DNA from: Silene latifolia
Lineage: Eukaryota > Streptophyta > Magnoliopsida > Caryophyllales > Caryophyllaceae
Direction: 5' to 3'
DNA: 64,000 nt
Assembly: GCF_048544455.1 (NCBI RefSeq)
Contig: NC_133532.1
Location: 85,453,156 to 85,517,155, forward strand
A program made the position numbers and the translations under genes. Of this stretch, positions 1 through 10,842 are shown in pieces. Below the pieces are notes generated by a model. The model was not told the origin of the DNA. It searched no databases and saw only the letters and a list, made by a program, of their open reading frames with translations. Each line of letters opens with the position of its first letter. Within the stretch, counting starts at the first letter, position 1.

Positions 1-124
1 TACCGATTAATGTTGATCAGTTGACTATATTAAATGAATCATCCCTTACTTATTCTTAACATGAGATTTAATTGTTATATTAAATCATGTGATCGCACTA
101 TTGTTGAGGACACATATTCCAACA
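1..124 (+). mobile_element. Tail of a copia-type LTR (fragment)
   Basis: This stretch ends in ACATATTCCAACA, and its last part (about 85-124: GTGATCGCACTATTGTTGAGG onward) closely matches 51980-52019, where a similar piece is embedded in the Tat LTR. The ...CCAACA end is typical of a copia LTR terminus. Only the tail is in the window, so element type and boundary are inferred. Confidence 0.35.
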
Positions 125-529
125 TTAATAGCTTGAGTTACGGAGGGACTCGTGTGGTTGAGACACGACGTCTGCCAGGGGATCCGGTTGGCTTCCGGAC
201 CCGGTACGTCCGAGCATGTCCCGGTACCTGTTTGTGATTGTTGGTATGTCTGGGCGTGTCCCGGTACCAATGTGGTTATCGGTATGTCTGGGCGTATCCC
301 AGTACCAGTGTGGTTGTCAGTATGTCTGGGCGTGTCCCGGTACCGTGGTGGTGGTTGTTGATGGTGGTTCATTCATAGTCATGTTGTATGTTCACACACT
401 CGAGTCGTGCCACACTTTATTTATTTAATGAAACTGACGTTTGTGTGTCTATGTAATTGTCACCTTTTTCTTGTAGGGTGGCCTGTGTCGATCCATATGA
501 TATCCTTTGGTCATATGGAGAGCAGGTTA
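125..529 (+). mobile_element. Left part of an interrupted gypsy-type LTR
   Basis: This non-coding segment is contiguous with 9253-9499 once the copia insertion (530-9252 plus one GGTTA copy) is removed. The right part ends GGGGTGTTACA, an LTR terminus, so the two halves appear to be one LTR in plus sense whose element body lies left of the window. It holds a 38-bp minisatellite. No ORF here looks real. Confidence 0.45.
243..345 (+). repeat. 38-bp tandem repeat in the LTR
   Basis: Units start at 243, 281 and 319 (exact 38-bp period), each beginning [G/A]GTATGTCTGGGCGT and containing a KpnI-like CCCGGTACC block; a diverged partial unit precedes them at about 216. The third unit is incomplete. 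Confidence 0.85.
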
Positions 530-1514
530 TGTAGGGTTATATCCGTATAAGACCCTTAAAATTTAGGACTATAACGTAAATTTAACATGCAATTTATGGT
601 CATTAACGAAATACAATAGAAAACGATAAAGATTAAGAATCAACCTCGGGTCCTTTGATGTGCGGCGTAAAGAACAGAAATCAAAGTAGATTTCCTCCTA
701 ATCGTTGCACCCAAGACCGTCTGAGACTATGCCCTTGTGCTAGAAATGCTCTCTAATTGACTTGCAATATTGAGAGAGCTATTGTGAGGTTATTCGATGT
801 GAGATCTAGAAATTTCAGAGAAAAATACTCTGAAACCCTAATAATTTTTGTCAAAATGAATGATTAGGTTAGGAAGGAGGAGAAGCTCTCCTTTTGTTCC
901 TTTCATTCGGCCAAACCGAGAGCTTACATGGGGAAGTGGGCTTCCACTTCCTTTTAATTTTACCTCGTGGTCCGGCTCGAAAAATGCTAAATGTATATGA
1001 CACGGTTTTATTATAAATCGTCATCGGTTATCGGCTATTAAAATATCAACTAATAACACGGATTAGCTGAAATATTAATACATGTCCGACAAAGACAATA
1101 TTGTATAATTAATTCAATATACATTAATTAAATATAATCGTTTATATTTAATTTACGAATTAACTGTTTAATTCGCCTTAGCCCATTTTATTTAATCCGT
1201 ATTAAATAAAATATCTCAACATCGCATTTTGACTAATTATTAGTCAAATAACTCGGACTAACTGCTTAGTCAATTTTCTGGCATCAACATGACTGTATTT
1301 TCATACCGTCACATCTCTCAAACGTATCCTATAGGTGTGACTTTTAGGGACCAGTTGATCACCGCCATCTGTATGACAATAACGTCAAACTTATCTAGCA
1401 AGCCAACCGTTATTGATAAACGTGGACCAACTGATTATAATACAAAAGTATACCCTTTGATCCTTTTAGAGATTTATAAGTCCTTGCACTAACGTAAAGG
1501 ACACCAGCCCCAAA
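530..1514 (-). repeat. Copia-1 3' LTR
   Basis: Near-identical to 8266-9252. The outer end is TGTAGGGTTAT on the plus strand. The inner end is damaged: the expected TGTTGGGG start (minus sense) is replaced by a short homopolymer at about 1512-1519, next to the purine-rich AAGTGGGAG tract (minus) at 1521-1529. Confidence 0.93.
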
Positions 1515-2382
1515 AAAAAGCTCCCACTTGTCCGTACAAGTGCATGTGCAATGACGTTATCCGCACTAACTGGAGGACACAGCCTCAACAAACTCCCACT
1601 TGTCCGTACAAGTGTATGTGCGATAACCGATTCTCATATTCATTTAAAATTTCTCCCACTCAATGTAAAACAATTTGCAGATCCGGATCCGCAAAGGTCG
1701 TATTTTACAATCGATCTGTATCAAGAGTGGTTTCCCCGACTAGAGAGTAACTTAACTGATAAAACGAATTCGTATTCGAGCATGGCCATGCATTTCGATT
1801 CTGACTCCTCGAATGGCCCCGAGAAATATCGAGTACCCGATAAAGGCTGAATATTTCCTTCAACTCGACTCCTTCCGATCTAAGCACGACATGACATGAC
1901 CCGAAAAAATCTACTTGGCCCCCTGTTACGGATGACCGTGAGAAAGAAACCAAAGTCACCCAAAATCTGCCTTAGTCTCAAGAGACAGTCGATAGTCAAA
2001 AGAATCGACTCTTAGGATCACCATGGAGGTCCTATCCACGACCGGGCACCGAATGTTGTAAAACATTTAGGACTCCACGTCGATGTCACAATTGTGTCCT
2101 ACGAAATATCCGTATAAATCGCCTCTGTGATTGGTCAGTCAACCTTTTGACTTATGGCTCGTTGAACCCACCATCAACCAACGTCACAAAATAATTACCT
2201 TGAGTTATCAGCTCACGTGGGCAATTAAGGACCAAAAAAAAAAAAACATAATGTTTGTTCAGTTCACTTTGTGGTGTTCAAAATTGTCGTACAAATCCAC
2301 ATGAAAAACAAAATATATAAATATCAAAACGATGATGTCGTATAGAGTACATAAGAGAATGAATCTAATCCATAAAAGAGTA
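1515..2382 (-). other. Copia-1 region between RNase H and 3' LTR, with polypurine tracts
   Basis: About 870 bp without a coding ORF. A 29-bp segment starting CTCCCACTTGTCCGTACAAG is directly repeated at 1521-1549 and 1593-1621, with a shorter third copy of CTCCCACT at 1653. On the minus strand each reads AGTGGGAG, the form of a polypurine tract. The copy touching the LTR is the likely plus-strand primer and the others look like duplicated tracts. Each long copy holds the 16-bp palindrome ACTTGTCCGTACAAGT with one mismatch. Confidence 0.6.
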
Positions 2383-4103
2383 CTACAACTCAGGAACACG
2401 TTTAATTCCCATGGAATTAACATGCTCTTCATGCTTATCTTGTCGTAATGGTTTAGTGAGAGGATCTGCTATGTTATCTTCTGTAGCAATCTTTTCTATC
2501 ACTACTTCCTTTTGCTCCACGTAATCTCGGATTAGATGAGCTTTCCGTTGTACATGTCTAGACTTGTTGCTAGACTTTGGCTCCTTAGCTTGGAAGATGG
2601 CACCTCTATTGTCGCAATAGATGGTGATCGGGTCATTCGAACTAGGCACTACAGATAGTCCTTGTAAGAATTGACGCATCCATATCGCTTCCTTTGCGCT
2701 TCGACGCGGCATAGTACTCGGACTCGATCGTAGAATCTCTTTAACACTTTGTTTGGAACTCTTCCACTGAATGCGGCGCCATTAAGAGTAAAAACGAATC
2801 CAGGTCGAGATTTCGAGTCATCTCGATCCGTTTGGAAGCTAGCATCTGCGTAACCGGTTGCGCATAGCTTTTGATCGCCTCCATAAGTCAATGCCCAATC
2901 TTTAGTCCTCCGTAGGTACTTAAGAATGTTCTTGACAGCCATCCAATGTGATTCACCTGGATGCTGTTGGAATCGACTTGTCATACTCAATGCATATGCC
3001 ACGTCCGGACGTGTGCATATCATGGCATACATGATTGATCCTATAGCCGAGGCATAAGGAATCCGTGTCATGCGCTCTTTCTCTTCCGGTGTCTCTGGTG
3101 CCTGAGACTTGCTCAAGTGCACCCCTGGAGCCATAGGAAGAAACCCCTTTTTGGAGTTAGTCATGCTGAATCTCTCTAGGATCTTCTCTATGTAAGACTC
3201 CGTACTGAGAGATAACATCCGTCGTGATCGATCTCGATAGATACGGATGCCTAGAATTCTTTGTGCCTCACCCAGATCTTTCATCTGGAAATGGTTTTTC
3301 AACCATACTTTCACCGAAGTTAAGAGAGGTATGTCATTCCCAATCAGGAGTATGTCATCGACATACAATATTAGGAAGACAATCTTGCTCCCACTCGACT
3401 TGATATAAAGACATGGTTCCTCGACCGATCGAGTAAATCCATTGTCTTTAATCACTTGGTCGAAGCGATGATTCCAACTCCGAGATGCTTGCTTAAGTCC
3501 ATAAATGGAACGCTTAAGCTTGCATACTTTCTTAGGATGTTCAGGATCGATGAAACCTTCGGGTTGTACCATGTACAACTCTTCCTCCAAAAAACCGTTT
3601 AAGAAGGCGGTTTTCACATCCATCTTCCAAATTTCATAGTCATGAAAAGCGGCAATCGCTAAGATAATCCGAATGGAACGCAGCATGACTACGGGTGCAA
3701 AAATTTCATCGTAGTGCAAGCCTGGCACTTGGGTGAAACCTTTAGCAACTAGTCGTGCTTTATAGATATCTTGTTGACCTTCCACAGAATGCTTTATCTT
3801 GTAAAGCCATTTGCATTGAAGTGGACGAACCTTAGCAGGTAAGTCAACAAGATCCCATACGTTGTTCTCATACATGGAGTCCATCTCGGATTGCATGGCC
3901 TCAAGCCATAACTTTGAGTCGGAACTGGTCATGGCACCTTTATAGGTTGCGGGTTCACTACTCGTTAAGAGTAGAATGTCATCTATGTCATGTTCCTCGA
4001 CCATACCAATGTATCGGTCCGGAGGAATAGAGACTCTTCCCGACCTCCTAGGTTCCTCAAGAATATTTACCGCAGCCGGGATTGAAGGAATTGGTTTCTC
4101 CAC
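2383..4103 (-). pseudogene. Copia-1 reverse transcriptase and RNase H
   Basis: Copia RT (RVT_2 type): WLEAMQSEMDSM, then [40 protein letters not shown] and the catalytic YVDD in LILYVDDILLIG. It runs into the RNase H segment (TGYADASFQTD, then KEAIWMRQFL, CDNRGAIFQAKEP, DNIADPLTKPL). The frame shifts near 2700, so RNase H is split between a segment ending at about 2715 and one covering 2383-2712. Another shift near 4080 separates RT from integrase. RT motifs look intact, but the polyprotein could not be made from this copy. Confidence 0.92.
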
Positions 4104-4777
4104 TGGTTGCTCGGTATTTGGTTACAAACCTCCGATGACTCGAAGGTTCTATCACTCTTTGCATTCTCGAGAAATTCCTTCTCTAAGAATGTCGCACTAG
4201 CCGCAACAAAAACACGTTGTTCGGTTGGCGAATAAAAGTAATGACCAAGCGTTCCTTTAGGATAACCTATAAAGTATGTCTTGACCGATCGCGGGCCGAG
4301 CTTATCCTCGTGTCTCCACTTGACATAAGCCTCGCAGCCCCAAACCCGTATAAAGGACAAGTTAGGGACCGTTCCCTTCCATAGTTCATATGGAGTCTTG
4401 TCAACAGCTTTAGACGGACTTCGGTTAAGTATTAGAGCAGCTGACAAAAGAGCATAACCCCATAATGAGTCAGGCAACTCGGTGTGACTCATCATGGATC
4501 GAACCATATCAAGTAGAGTTTGATTTCTCCGTTCGGACACACCATTCAACTGAGGTGTTCCAGGTGGAGTTAACTGTAAGGCAATCCCACAGTCTTTAAG
4601 GTGTTGATCAAACTCGTGAGAAAGATACTCACCACCACGATCTGAACGTAGTGTTTTAATATTTCTACCTAGTAGGTTCTGTACCCTATTCTGGTATTCT
4701 TTGAATTTCTCAAAGGATTCACTTTTATGCTTCATTAAGTAGACATGATTCACACGTGCCAAATGATTGAAAATCAA
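4067..4777 (-). pseudogene. Copia-1 integrase, core lacking its first catalytic Asp
   Basis: The second half of a copia integrase core. The second catalytic Asp is in LRSDRGGEY and the Glu in NGVSERRNQT, followed by the copia C-terminal domain (GYPKGTLGHYFYSP). The usual start of the core, with the first Asp (HTD.CGP block), is absent. The zinc-binding CESC at about 4755 is followed within a few bases by VYLMKHKSESF, so roughly 60 codons were deleted and the frame changed. Strand transfer by this product would be impossible. Confidence 0.9.
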
Positions 4778-5258
4778 AGGCCGAGATAGCTACATTCTTG
4801 ATGAGCTGTTTTACGCGTTTCTCATTAATGTGTCCCATACGGCAGTGCCATAAGTACGTTTGATCTTTGTCACCAACCTTTAACTTTTTATTCATTACGT
4901 GTAATATTTCGGTGGTCTGATCTAAAACATAAATTCCGTTCATGGAGACTGCCTTGCCATAAATCATATCGTGTAATGAGAAAATGCAAGAATTATTCTC
5001 TATTACAAATGAAAAACCAAGTTTGTCAAGTGCAGAAACTGAAATAATGTTTTTAGAAAGACTGGGTACATAATAGCAGTTATATAAAAATAACTCAAAT
5101 CCGCTAGGAAGCTGGATCACATATGTTCCCCTTGAGACGGCAGCCACTCGTGCTCCATTCCCAACACGCAGGTCCACCTCACCCTTTACGAGGGGTTCGA
5201 TGTTTCGGAGCCCCTGCACATGATTACACAGATGAGAACCACAACCAGTATCTAGTAC
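4725..5258 (-). pseudogene. Copia-1 protease and integrase zinc-binding region
   Basis: Continues the Gag frame after an in-frame TAG. The first residues after the stop are V-L-D-T-G-C-G-S-H, the retroviral-type aspartic protease motif (DTG). It is followed by the pre-integrase region (VYVPSLSKNIISVSALDKLG-like text) and the HHCC zinc-binding module (LWHCRMGHINEKRVKQL, then CESC). The segment ends at the deletion and frameshift into integrase. Confidence 0.88.
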
Positions 5259-6248
5259 CTAAGTTCCGTAACTTGCGTGGTTAATCTCAATCATATGAAT
5301 AAAAGTAGAAGAGGAAGAAAACATACCAACAGGTTTAACGCGACCTGCTTTTATGTCCTCATGATAAACAGGACATGTGCGCCTCCAATGCCCAGTCTTG
5401 TGGCAATGATGGCATTCCATGTTTTCGGTTTTGCTCTTTGTCGCGCCTGATGAGTTACTTGCCTCACCAGGCCCACTCTTACCTGATCCCGACTTCTTGA
5501 ACTTTGGTTTACCTACCGCTAGGTCTGCCTGAGCTTTGCCCTTACCCTTGCCCTTGTTTGACACAACGAGAACATCCTGTTTCAAGCTCCCACTGAACTT
5601 CATGTCCTTCTCGGTCTGTACGAGAAGGGAGTGTAGTTCATGGGGACTTTTCTTCAAATCATTCATATAGTAATTCGCTCTAAAGAGCGCAAAACCATCG
5701 TGGAGTGAATGAAGCATGCGATCAATCACGATGTTCTCGCTGATTTTACAATCAAGCGTCTCCAGTCTCTCGACATTCTCAATCATGCTGAGAATGTGTG
5801 GGCTAACCGGTTGGCCCTTTTCGAGTCTCGCATCAAAGAAGCGAGTGGTATGCTCATAGGTCACGATTCTCGGTGCTTTCGAGAATTCCTTGGTGAGCGT
5901 GGTGAAAATCTTGTTTGCACCTTGGGCTATGAAGCGTTTCTGCAAATTGGATTCCATTGCAAAAATGAGGACGTTTTTAATCGCACCCGCTTCCATGACG
6001 AAATCGTTATACTTGGCGATCTCGTTAGCTCCAGCCGTGGGGCCTGGGTTTGCCGGGATGGGCTCTGTCAAAAATTTGAGCTTCCCATCAGCAGCGGCAG
6101 CATTCCGTAATGCCGCCTCCCAGTCCGCGAAGTTTGATCCATCATTCTTCAGTCGAGTAGACTGATTCATCTGATTCATGAAGATCCGAAGCCAGGACTC
6201 ACGGTCCAATGTGGCACTTGGCATCGGGTCGTTAGTAGGACCAGCCAT
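5259..6248 (-). CDS. Copia-1 Gag
   Basis: A 329-residue Gag, the structural protein that packages the RNA into virus-like particles. The N-terminal copia Gag pattern is visible (LKNDGSNFADWEAALRNAA, then a middle region with MLHSLHDGF and NYYMNDLKKSPHELHSLL). A basic, Gly/Ser-rich stretch precedes a CCHC zinc knuckle, CHHCHKTGHWRRTC, near residue 280. The ATG at 6248 is the first in the frame and gives the expected N-terminus. The ORF ends at a TAG about ten codons after the knuckle region, just before the protease DTG motif. Copia elements usually continue here into Pol, so the stop is probably a nonsense mutation. Confidence 0.93.
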   Translation of the reverse strand: MAGPTNDPMPSATLDRESWLRIFMNQMNQSTRLKNDGSNFADWEAALRNAAAADGKLKFLTEPIPANPGPTAGANEIAKYNDFVMEAGAIKNVLIFAMESNLQKRFIAQGANKIFTTLTKEFSKAPRIVTYEHTTRFFDARLEKGQPVSPHILSMIENVERLETLDCKISENIVIDRMLHSLHDGFALFRANYYMNDLKKSPHELHSLLVQTEKDMKFSGSLKQDVLVVSNKGKGKGKAQADLAVGKPKFKKSGSGKSGPGEASNSSGATKSKTENMECHHCHKTGHWRRTCPVYHEDIKAGRVKPVGMFSSSSTFIHMIEINHASYGT

Positions 6249-8251
6249 TTCGTTATTAGCAGTTTAAATGTTCGTGTTCTACACTGAAAAAGAAAGAAAA
6301 ACAAAAACGAAATAAGCAATTCATCGAGGTGATTTAAGTCTATTTAAAAATTCATTTTAACGTGTAGACTCTCGCACTTGCATAATTGATCTCCCTCAAG
6401 AATGATACAAGTGATCCCAAGACTCAATTTCTGTAAATTGATAAGCCAACTGTTTAGCTAATTCTTCCGTAAGAACTCTTGGTCGATAGATTTTCGTAAA
6501 TCCTATCCATAGTCCACCATAATCACAGGATCGTACGAGTGACCATAGTGTTGAGATAAAATAGGTCAATCGGTTTCAACTTACCCGACGTAGAAGGGAT
6601 CATATTATGCCTACCGACAAAGAAGGGACTCATTGGAGTTTGACCTATAAAGACCATTCTCAATTTTGGTTTATACGAGGAAAATCCCATCAACTTAGTT
6701 TGAATTCATTTTAAGTGAACGAATAACTAGCATTACGTGAATGAATTAACTTAGGTGATGGCTTAAAATCGTGTGACATATGAATGTCATAGAAAACTAA
6801 CACGTGACCTCTATATGAGTCAGTTTTCATGCAATTATTAGGTGGTTTGGTTTTAGGCGGAATATGATGCATATTATCGTTACGAAAAATAAATAAAAGA
6901 ATGCAATACGTAAATAAAATTCCTAGTATGGCCTATCCTAATAAAAAGAACATAAAACAACTTTGGAATCCACCGTTGGACCCGAGAAGCTTGTCTTGAT
7001 GTTCCATCTTGATCCATGTAGCGGGAGTGAGCATCCGTTTCTCCATCTTTAGTCTTCTCAAAATTACAATTTAAAATATACAAATATAAACCTATTTACA
7101 TTATAAATAAAACTGTAATTACAAGTGAAAAATCCAAAACGGAGATACGAGATCTCAAAATACAACCAAGACCGTGTTCCATCATTACGGTAACACGTTC
7201 TACTAAGGCCACACTAAGTTACAACCGATTGTAAAATAAATACGTAATTAAAAGCATTCAAGGCATTCAACAATAACGATAAATAAAATGCATCAACTAA
7301 AACAAATTTATTCGTGACATAATTCCGTAATTATGTTAAATTTATCCAAACCACCTTTTAACGATTAAAATTATGTGATAAAACCGCTTCTATCTGTTTA
7401 ATTTCAATCTATTACAATCCGTTACTTTAAATACGCTTTAAAATAACTATATGGTACGTGAGTGAACCGTTTCACTATCAAGCGAGTGTACAACATCCGT
7501 ATGATGTACATTTTATGGCCAAAAGAGAATTTAGAAACAAAAAGAGTAAAATTCAAAGCTGCCAAAACAAAATCCCTCGATCCAGGGACAAAAGTTCTCG
7601 ATCGAGGAATAAAAGGGCTCGATCGACTGAACTGCTAGTCGATCGAGAGGAATTGCCAAACAGTGGGTACTCGATCGACAGAACTTGTGGTCGATCGAGG
7701 ACTTATATTAGCAAAACTGTTCGATCGAGTACGAGGACTTCTCGATCGAGCAGTGGGGTTTTAAAAAGTGGTCGATCGAGTAAAGCAAGTACTCGATCGA
7801 TCAAAAACAACACTGAAGAGCTCTCGATCGAGTAGAAATAAGTTCGATCAAGGGCAAAAACATGCTGAAACATAAAACCCTCGTGAAAACAGTTTGACAA
7901 AGCAAAACAATTGCAATTTTTGATCTAAAACGCGGAAAATCAAATCAACAATTGTCAAAATTTATCATATTGCTATAATCTCCGTATAAAATAACAATAT
8001 GCAAAAGAACAAAACGAAAAATCAAGCAAAAACAGCCGTGTGATACATGTGACGGCACGGTTTTCAAGACAAAAACAACAACAACTGCAACCGTGTAAAC
8101 TGGACACGGTTCCCAAGACAAAAAAAAACGCAAAACAGCCGTGTGCAAAAAAAAAAAATTTGCCGAGAGGCTGCCGCACGGTTTTTAAGAAGAAAAATTA
8201 TCGATTCAAAATCGTTTGATGAAAATCACTAATAAAAATTTACGTGGCCTC
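6249..8251 (-). other. Copia-1 long 5' leader
   Basis: A 2.0-kb untranslated leader between the primer binding site and Gag, long for a copia element. It has no convincing ORF. It holds the TCGATCGA palindrome array at 7576-7852 and several repeats of GCCGTG/CACGGC with runs of A (8030-8190). A long leader suggests RNA packaging or translation-control functions, which is inference. Confidence 0.7.
7576..7852. repeat. Phased array of TCGATCGA palindromes (Copia-1 leader)
   Basis: Twelve copies of CTCGATCGAG or one- to two-base variants start at 7576, 7597, 7618, 7638, 7670, 7690, 7720, 7741, 7771, 7792, 7823 and 7843. Spacings are 20-21 bp or 30-32 bp, close to two or three turns of B-DNA. 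The sequence between the palindromes is not conserved, so this is not a simple tandem repeat. Confidence 0.9.
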
Positions 8252-8263
8252 GCTCTGATACCA
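8252..8263 (-). other. Copia-1 primer binding site (initiator tRNA-Met)
   Basis: The minus strand reads TGGTATCAGAGC, complementary to the 3' end of plant initiator tRNA-Met, two bases from the LTR edge at 8266. It fixes the orientation: the right LTR is the 5' LTR. Confidence 0.95.
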
Positions 8264-8265
8264 CT

Positions 8266-9252
8266 TGTAGGGTTATATCCGTATAAGACCCTTAAAATTT
8301 AGGACTATAACGTAAATTTAACATGCAATTTATGGTCATTAACGAAATACAATAGAAAACGATAAAGATTAAGAATCAACCTCGGGTCCTTTGATGTGCG
8401 GCGTAAAGAACAGAAATCAAAGTAGATTTCCTCCTAATCGTTGCACCCAAGACCGTCTGAGACTATGCCCTTGTGCTAGAAATGCTCTCTAATTGACTTG
8501 CAATATTGAGAGAGCTATTGTGAGGTTATTCGATGTGAGATCTAGAAATTTCAGAGAAAAATACTCTGAAACCCTAATAATTTTTGTCAAAATGAATGAT
8601 TAGGTTAGGAAGGAGGAGAAGCTCTCCTTTTGTTCCTTTCATTCGGCCAAACCGAGAGCTTACATGGGGAAGTGGGCTTCCACTTCCTTTTAATTTTACC
8701 TCGTGGTCCGGCTCGAAAAATGCTAAATGTATATGACACGGTTTTATTATAAATCGTCATCGGTTATCGGCTATTAAAATATCAACTAATAACACGGATT
8801 AGCTGAAATATTAATACATGTCCGACAAAGACAATATTGTATAATTAATTCAATATACATTAATTAAATATAATCGTTTATATTTAATTTACGAATTAAC
8901 TGTTTAATTCGCCTTAGCCCATTTTATTTAATCCGTATTAAATAAAATATCTCAACATCGCATTTTGACTAATTACTAGTCAAATAACTCGGACTAACTG
9001 CTTAGTCAATTTTCTGGCATCAACATGACTGTATTTTCATACCGTCACATCTCTCAAACGTATCCTATAGGTGTGACTTTTAGGGACCAGTTGATCACCG
9101 CCATCTGTATGACAATAACGTCAAACTTATCTAGCAAGCCAACCGTTATTGATAAACGTGGACCAACTGATTATAATACAAAAGTATACCCTTTGATCCT
9201 TTTAGAGATTTATAAGTCCTTGCACTAACTGTAAAGGACACCAGCCCCAACA
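8266..9252 (-). repeat. Copia-1 5' LTR
   Basis: 987 bp, TGTTGGGG...CCCTACA in minus sense, followed by the GGTTA target duplication at 9253-9257. It differs from the left copy at about 8979 (C for T) and by one extra base near 9230. It should contain the element promoter, but I could not place a clear TATA box. Confidence 0.94.
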
Positions 9253-9499
9253 GGTTAAGTACAGGTTGTTTGGATAGTACGCGGGAGACGGGACGAGCTT
9301 GATGAATCACGAGACGAGTCTAGTTGGCTAGAGGAGTATAGATATCATGAGTTGTACTTTTATTCATTTGTTTACGTTTATGTAATTCACTAAACCATAA
9401 ATTAATAAAATGTTCTTTGATTGGAGTTTTGAAAATCTACCTCGGGAAACCGAGATGGTAACGCTCCAATAATGTTGGCCGAATAGTTGGGGTGTTACA
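9253..9499 (+). mobile_element. Right end of the interrupted gypsy-type LTR
   Basis: Begins with the GGTTA duplication and ends GGGGTGTTACA. A hairpin CTCGG-GAAA-CCGAG lies at 9441-9454, 45 bp from the LTR end. The same hairpin with a GCAA loop occurs near the LTR ends of the non-autonomous family at 30940, 36984, 44442 and 47176. No primer binding site follows, so this is a 3' LTR or a solo LTR. It abuts CACTA transposase sequence, which it interrupts. Confidence 0.6.
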
Positions 9500-10842
9500 T
9501 ATCTTCCTTAGCTACTTTGTTATCTTTTGTTCTGCCGGGAACATTCAAGAGGGTGTTGGTGATATTATCACAGACATGTTTCTAAATGTGCATGAAATCG
9601 AGGCAATGCTTGACCTCCAGGTCAGGCCAATATGGAAGTTTATCAAAGTATATCGATCTTTTCTTATACCCACGGGTAGACAATTTAGAGCCCTTCTTCC
9701 CATATATTATCTCAATTTCCTTAACTTTTTCATAAACTTCATGCCCATTCAAAATCTTAGGACTCGGACGAGGCTCGGCGTACCCATTAAACGCCTTCTG
9801 AAGCTTACGATAGGGATGATCACGACGTAACCCCCTACGATTTCCCATGTACACGTACTTGCGAGAATGGTTCAAGTATTCTGATACAATATCCTCTCCA
9901 TACAATGGGCAAGCATCTTTCCCATGCACAGTATGTCCACAAAGGTCGCCATAAGTGTGATAGTCAGATATTTTACACAACAGCATGACTCTCAAATTGA
10001 AAGTTTCATTCTTATATCCATCGAATACTTCTATCCACAATCCCACAAAATTCGCAAATCATCTAGAAGAGGTTCCAAATAGACATCTATATTATTTCCA
10101 GGTTGTTTAGGGCCGGAAATTAACGACGACAACATCAAATACTTTCTTTTCATGCACACATGTGGAGGTAAGTTATAAATAGCCAACACTACTGGCCAAG
10201 TACTATTTTGACTACTCATATTTCCATGTGGGTTCATTCCATCAGTGGACAGCGCTAGACGTAAGTTTCTAGGTTCATTGCCGAACCTGAGATACTTAGC
10301 GTCAATCTCTTTCCATTGTATACAATCTGCCGGGTGTCTTAGCTTTCCATCATTTATTCTTCCAGTTTTATGCCAAGTCATCATACTTGCATCTTCCACA
10401 TTCGAATAAATCCTTGTGAATCTTGTTATTATTGGAAAATACCACAACACCTTAACCGGAATCCCTTCCTTATCCTTATAATGCCACTCAAAACAAACCG
10501 GACAGTTAATTAAGTTTTGATATACTTTTCGGTACAATAGGCAGTCATTTGGACATGCATTTTCTCATATTTCATACTCACTCCTCTAATCAGTTTCTTA
10601 GCCTCATATGTTCTAACAGGAAGAACATTACCAGCTGGAAGCAAGTCGTTTATCAAGGCTAATAAACTGGTGAAACACGTGTCGCTCACCCCATTTGCCC
10701 CTTTGATATTATACAACTTCACCACAACCGACATTTTAGTGTACTTAGAACCGGGGTACAGAGGCACTTCACACTCTTGCAACTTCTCATACAGGTCATT
10801 TTTGGTCTTAAATTTCTTACCCAAAATCATTTTTTTGCCCAA
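9500..10842 (-). pseudogene. CACTA (En/Spm) Tnp2 transposase relic
   Basis: Three overlapping frames on the minus strand together match the Tnp2 transposase family. 10842-10510 has the PLYPGSKYTKMS and AKKLIRGVSMKYEKMH blocks. 10537-10031 has CPVC, LWYFPIITRF, MTWHKTGRINDGKLRHPAD, STDGMNPHGNMSSQ, WPVVLAIYNLPPHVCMKRKY, GPKQPGNNIDVYLEPL. 10046-9582 has FNLRVMLLCKISDYHTYGDLCG, GKDACPLYG, YMGNRRGLRRDHPYR and KHCLDFMHI. Frameshifts lie near 10530 and 10040. After a stop at 9582 the homology continues (HVCDNITNTLLN) to 9500, where it is cut by the LTR. No CACTA termini were found. Confidence 0.88.

Larger units (their letters stand above)
530..9252 (-). mobile_element. Ty1/copia retrotransposon (Copia-1), complete ends, coding region broken
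   Basis: An 8723-bp element with 987-bp LTRs (TGT...ACA), a primer binding site complementary to initiator tRNA-Met, copia domain order (Gag, protease, integrase, RT, RNase H) on the minus strand, and a perfect 5-bp target duplication GGTTA (525-529 and 9253-9257). By eye the LTRs differ at only about one substitution, a one-base indel and the degraded inner end of the left copy, so insertion was recent. Even so, the coding region has an in-frame stop between Gag and protease, a deletion that removes the first part of the integrase core, and frameshifts before RT and in RNase H. It could only move with proteins from a helper copy. Confidence 0.95.

Noticed and set aside
1289-1492. 67-codon ORF found twice (also 9025-9228)
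   Set aside because: It lies in both LTRs of Copia-1; duplication reflects the LTR and there is no independent evidence of coding.
7458-7835. Arg/Ser-rich ORF resembling an SR protein
   Set aside because: It is a translation of the TCGATCGA palindrome array inside a retrotransposon leader.
8252-8263. tRNA gene
   Set aside because: TGGTATCAGAGC sites here and at 19005, 29311, 36907 and 44524 are primer binding sites beside LTRs, with no cloverleaf.
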